Shown piece after piece: positions 62,000-64,000 of a stretch of 64,000 bases of DNA. The DNA comes from Pithys albifrons albifrons (lineage: Eukaryota > Chordata > Aves > Passeriformes > Thamnophilidae): assembly GCF_047495875.1 (NCBI RefSeq), contig NC_092459.1:15237795-15301794 (forward strand). Reading direction: 5' to 3'. A model generated the notes under the pieces. It was not told the origin of the DNA, ran no database searches, and saw nothing but the letters and a program-made list of their open reading frames with translations. Numbering within the stretch: the stretch's first letter is position 1; each line of letters opens with the position of its first letter. The position numbers and the translations under genes were made by a program.

Positions 62000-63262
62000 C
62001 ACTGTGCGCAGAAAAGACCTGTGGCAGATCTTGGAATGTTTAGGAAGTCCCCCCAAGTTCCTCAAAATGATCATCCTGCTACATGAGGATCAGCGCGGAC
62101 AAGTCAGATATGGCGATGCACTCTCTGAGCCCTTTCCAATAACCAATGGTGTGAAACAAGGTTGCTTTCTTGCACCAACTCTATTCACAATCTTCTTCAG
62201 CATGGTGCTCCAAAGAGTCACAGCAGACCTCGATGAAGGAAATAGCATCTACATCTGATATCGTACCAATGGAAGTCTATTCAACCTAAGGCAATAGAAG
62301 GCCCACACTAAGACCCTGAATCACCTTGTCCATGAGCTGCTTTTTCCTGACGATGCCGCCCTCATTGCTCACACAGAAGCAGCTCTGCAGCACTTAACAT
62401 CCAGCTTTGCAGAATCTGCTGAGCTTCTTGGGCTGGAAATCAGCTGGAAGAAGACAGAAGATCTCTACCAACCTGCACCTCAGGAAGTCTTCCATCATCC
62501 CCACATCACCATAGGCCAATCAGAGCTTATGTCAGTCCAGCAGTTCACCTATCTGGGACGTATAATTTCCTCAGATGGTAAGATTGACAAAGAGATAGAC
62601 AACAGGCTAGCAAAGGCATACAGAGCCTTTGGAAAACTCCATAAAAGAGTCTGGTCGAATAAACACCTGAAGAAAAGTACAAAGATCAGTGTCTACACAG
62701 CCATTGTACTGTCCACTCTTTTATATGGGTCTGAATCATGGGTCATCTACTGTCACCACTTGCGACTCCTTGAACGCTTCCCTTTGTTCAATCCTAAACA
62801 TCCACTGGACTGATTACGTGACTATGTCTGTTCTTGAACAGGCAGGGGTCAGCAGTATCGAGGCCATGCTGATGAGAGCGCAGCTGCGCTGGGCAGGGCA
62901 CATCTCCAGGATGGAGGATCACCGCTTCCCAAAGATTGTGCTCCATGGTGAACTCGCCACCGGCTGCCGCAAGAGAGGAGCCCCAACGAGATGATACAAG
63001 AACTTCCTGAAACAACACCTCAGCCTTGGCCATATTGACTGCCACCAATGGTCCACTCTGGCCTCCAATCAGGATTCATGGAGACACACCATTCACAACG
63101 CTGCTGTTTCCTTTCAGAACACACACAGAGTCAGTCTCGAGGAGAAAAGACAACACAGAAAGAACCTTTCCTTACCCATATCACCTAAGGAGACTTCCCA
63201 CTTTCAAATGTGCCTTTTGCTACTAGATTTGTCTATCCCACATCAGCCTTTTTAGCCACCAG

Positions 63263-63281
63263 CACGCTTGCAGCAAGCGTG
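63263..63281 (+). other. Hairpin at the RTE 3' end
   Basis: CACGCTTGC, one A, then its exact reverse complement. It overlaps the last ORF codons and ends 3 bases before the stop codon, directly preceding the 3' tail that the SINE shares. Its position suits an RNA structure near the reverse-transcription start, but coding constraint alone could also explain it. Confidence 0.6.
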
Positions 63282-63325
63282 GGTAGAGCCCTTCCCAAAT
63301 CTTCATTCGCAAAGCCTAGCCCTGT

Positions 63326-63337
63326 TACAACTCTTTT
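63326..63337. repeat. Target-site duplication of the RTE LINE, right
   Basis: TACAACTCTTTT, identical to 59432-59443. Confidence 0.85.
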
Positions 63338-63490
63338 AAGATCACTTGTCTTAAACTACTATGGCTACAGTGAATTATTACTAAAGGGCTAAATATAGAA
63401 GGGTTTAACTCACCATGGCAATTGTCATGTGCTGGACTGTCCTTCAAAGTATGCTTTAATGCAGAATGAGTCATTGTAAGAACAATAAAT

Positions 63491-63793
63491 GCCTCCCTGA
63501 CATCCGATCCCGTCAGATCTCGGAAGCTAAGCAGGGTCAGCCCCGGATTAGTACTTGGATGGGAGACCTCCTGGGAAATGCCGGGTGCTGTAGGTTCTAG
63601 TCCTGAGGACTTCACTGTCACTGTCCAAGCTCGCTCGGCCGTGGCAGATGAACCTCAGGCCTGAAACGGTGGGGCCAGTTCTGTGCACACTGAGCCTCAC
63701 CTAAAAAAATCCACTGCACAGGCTGGAAGGGCACACCCACGTGGGGAGAGCCCTTCCCAAATCTTTGTTCAGTGAAGCTGAGCCACACACACA
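63491..63793 (+). mobile_element. 5S-rRNA-headed SINE with RTE-derived body and tail, copy 2
   Basis: 63491-63596 is 5S rRNA-like, with GATCTCGGAAGCTAAGCAGG, TACTTGGATGGGAGACC and GGTGCTGTAGG. About a dozen bases near the 5S start are missing, exactly as in copy 1. 63598-63742 matches the 5' UTR of the RTE that ends 165 bp upstream (shared words GGCAGATGAACCT, GGTGGGGCCAGTTC, GCCTCACCTAAAAAA). 63740-63793 matches the RTE 3' tail (AGAGCCCTTCCCAAATCTT) and ends in CA repeats. It is not a functional 5S gene: the head is partial and the transcript would run into SINE sequence. A target-site duplication is not obvious. Identity to copy 1 is high by eye. Confidence 0.92.
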
Positions 63794-64000
63794 GAATTCC
63801 CAGTCTGCAAATCATTTCCTCAAAAAGCTAGTAACAGCAGAAGTAAATAAAAAGAAGTGAGATTGATAAATATCTTAACTCTATTATTTAGGTAGAAACC
63901 AATTTTTCCATGTCTCAGCCTTAGGTCTTAGGCTTTCTAAAAGTGTAACTCCAAGGTAAATAATTGCAATCAATTTTAATTGATTTTCTTTTCCTATGGA

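Larger units (their letters stand above)
59904..63286 (+). pseudogene. RTE LINE ORF: endonuclease-reverse transcriptase, broken
   Basis: ATG 59904 opens a basic N-terminal stretch of about 104 codons in the same frame as the endonuclease, separated only by TAG at 60216-60218. From 60231 the APE endonuclease is intact for 325 codons. The catalytic candidates are Glu28 (AISEV), Asp138/Asn140 in GDFNA, and Asp233/His234 in TDHR. TAG at 61206-61208 ends it. The linker continues with another stop and a frameshift near 61400. After the insertion, the reverse transcriptase resumes at about 62000 (DLWQILE), but the active-site box reads FPDD at 62343-62354 instead of FADD. A further frameshift lies near 62785 and another between 63070 and 63190. 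The C terminus has a C-x2-C...H...H-x-C finger-like motif and stops at TAG 63284-63286. Confidence 0.88.
59444..63325 (+). mobile_element. Near-complete RTE-clade LINE (AviRTE-like), interrupted
   Basis: 3882 bp lie between exact 12-bp target-site duplications. The order is a 5' UTR of about 460 bp, one long ORF (N-terminal extension, APE-type endonuclease, reverse transcriptase, C-terminal zinc-finger-like motif) and a 40-bp 3' tail ending ...AAAGCCTAGCCCTGT. LTR-like DNA (61589-61999) replaces the first part of the reverse transcriptase. Motifs such as WMHPRSKHWHLIDYV, SEPFPITNGVKQGC and KIDKEIDNRLAKA are characteristic of the RTE clade. Unlike CR1 here, the copy keeps its 5' end. It has several stops and frameshifts, so it is inactive. 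The AviRTE identity is my inference from the bird context and the associated SINE. Confidence 0.9.

Noticed and set aside
63491..63596. Functional 5S rRNA gene
   Set aside because: About a dozen bases are missing near the 5' end, there is no terminator T-run after the 5S part, and it continues into SINE sequence shared with 42453-42763.

Overview
This window looks like avian nuclear DNA. It holds one intronless developmental gene, SOX11, on the minus strand at 32836-34047. The gene sits in a GC-rich CpG island and is flanked on both sides by long AT-rich stretches with no recognisable genes (a gene desert). The bird assignment rests on SOX11 itself, several 5'-truncated CR1 LINEs in the usual bird style, solo-LTR-like endogenous retrovirus remnants, and modest total repeat content (roughly 15% by eye). 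A non-avian sauropsid is not strictly excluded.

Layout. 1-30.8 kb: AT-rich noncoding DNA with CR1 remnants at 3.5-5.3, about 8.2 and 16.9-17.8 kb, an old LTR at about 24.0-24.7 kb, microsatellites and low-complexity tracts. 25.8-32.8 kb: unique AT-rich DNA downstream of SOX11. Its first 1.35 kb is very probably 3' UTR, and a second, isolated CpG island lies at 30.87-31.44 kb. 32.8-35.1 kb: SOX11 CDS, promoter and main CpG island. 35.1-57.8 kb: gene-free DNA with one 5S-headed SINE at 42.45-42.76 kb. 57.9-63.8 kb: a cluster of nested mobile elements: a CR1 split by a solo LTR, then an almost complete RTE-clade LINE with 12-bp target-site duplications, itself interrupted by LTR-like DNA, then a second 5S-headed SINE.

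The most notable system is the LINE/SINE pair. Both SINE copies have a 5S-rRNA-derived head carrying the internal promoter region. The head is followed by a segment matching the 5' UTR of the RTE LINE in this same window, then by a short tail matching the RTE 3' end. The SINE therefore reads as a pol III-driven parasite built partly from its own partner LINE. The RTE resembles the AviRTE type that, from memory, is known from a scattered set of bird lineages and from filarial nematodes, with horizontal transfer proposed. That assignment is an inference and needs a database comparison.

No tRNA gene, functional rRNA gene, CRISPR array or second host protein-coding gene could be supported.
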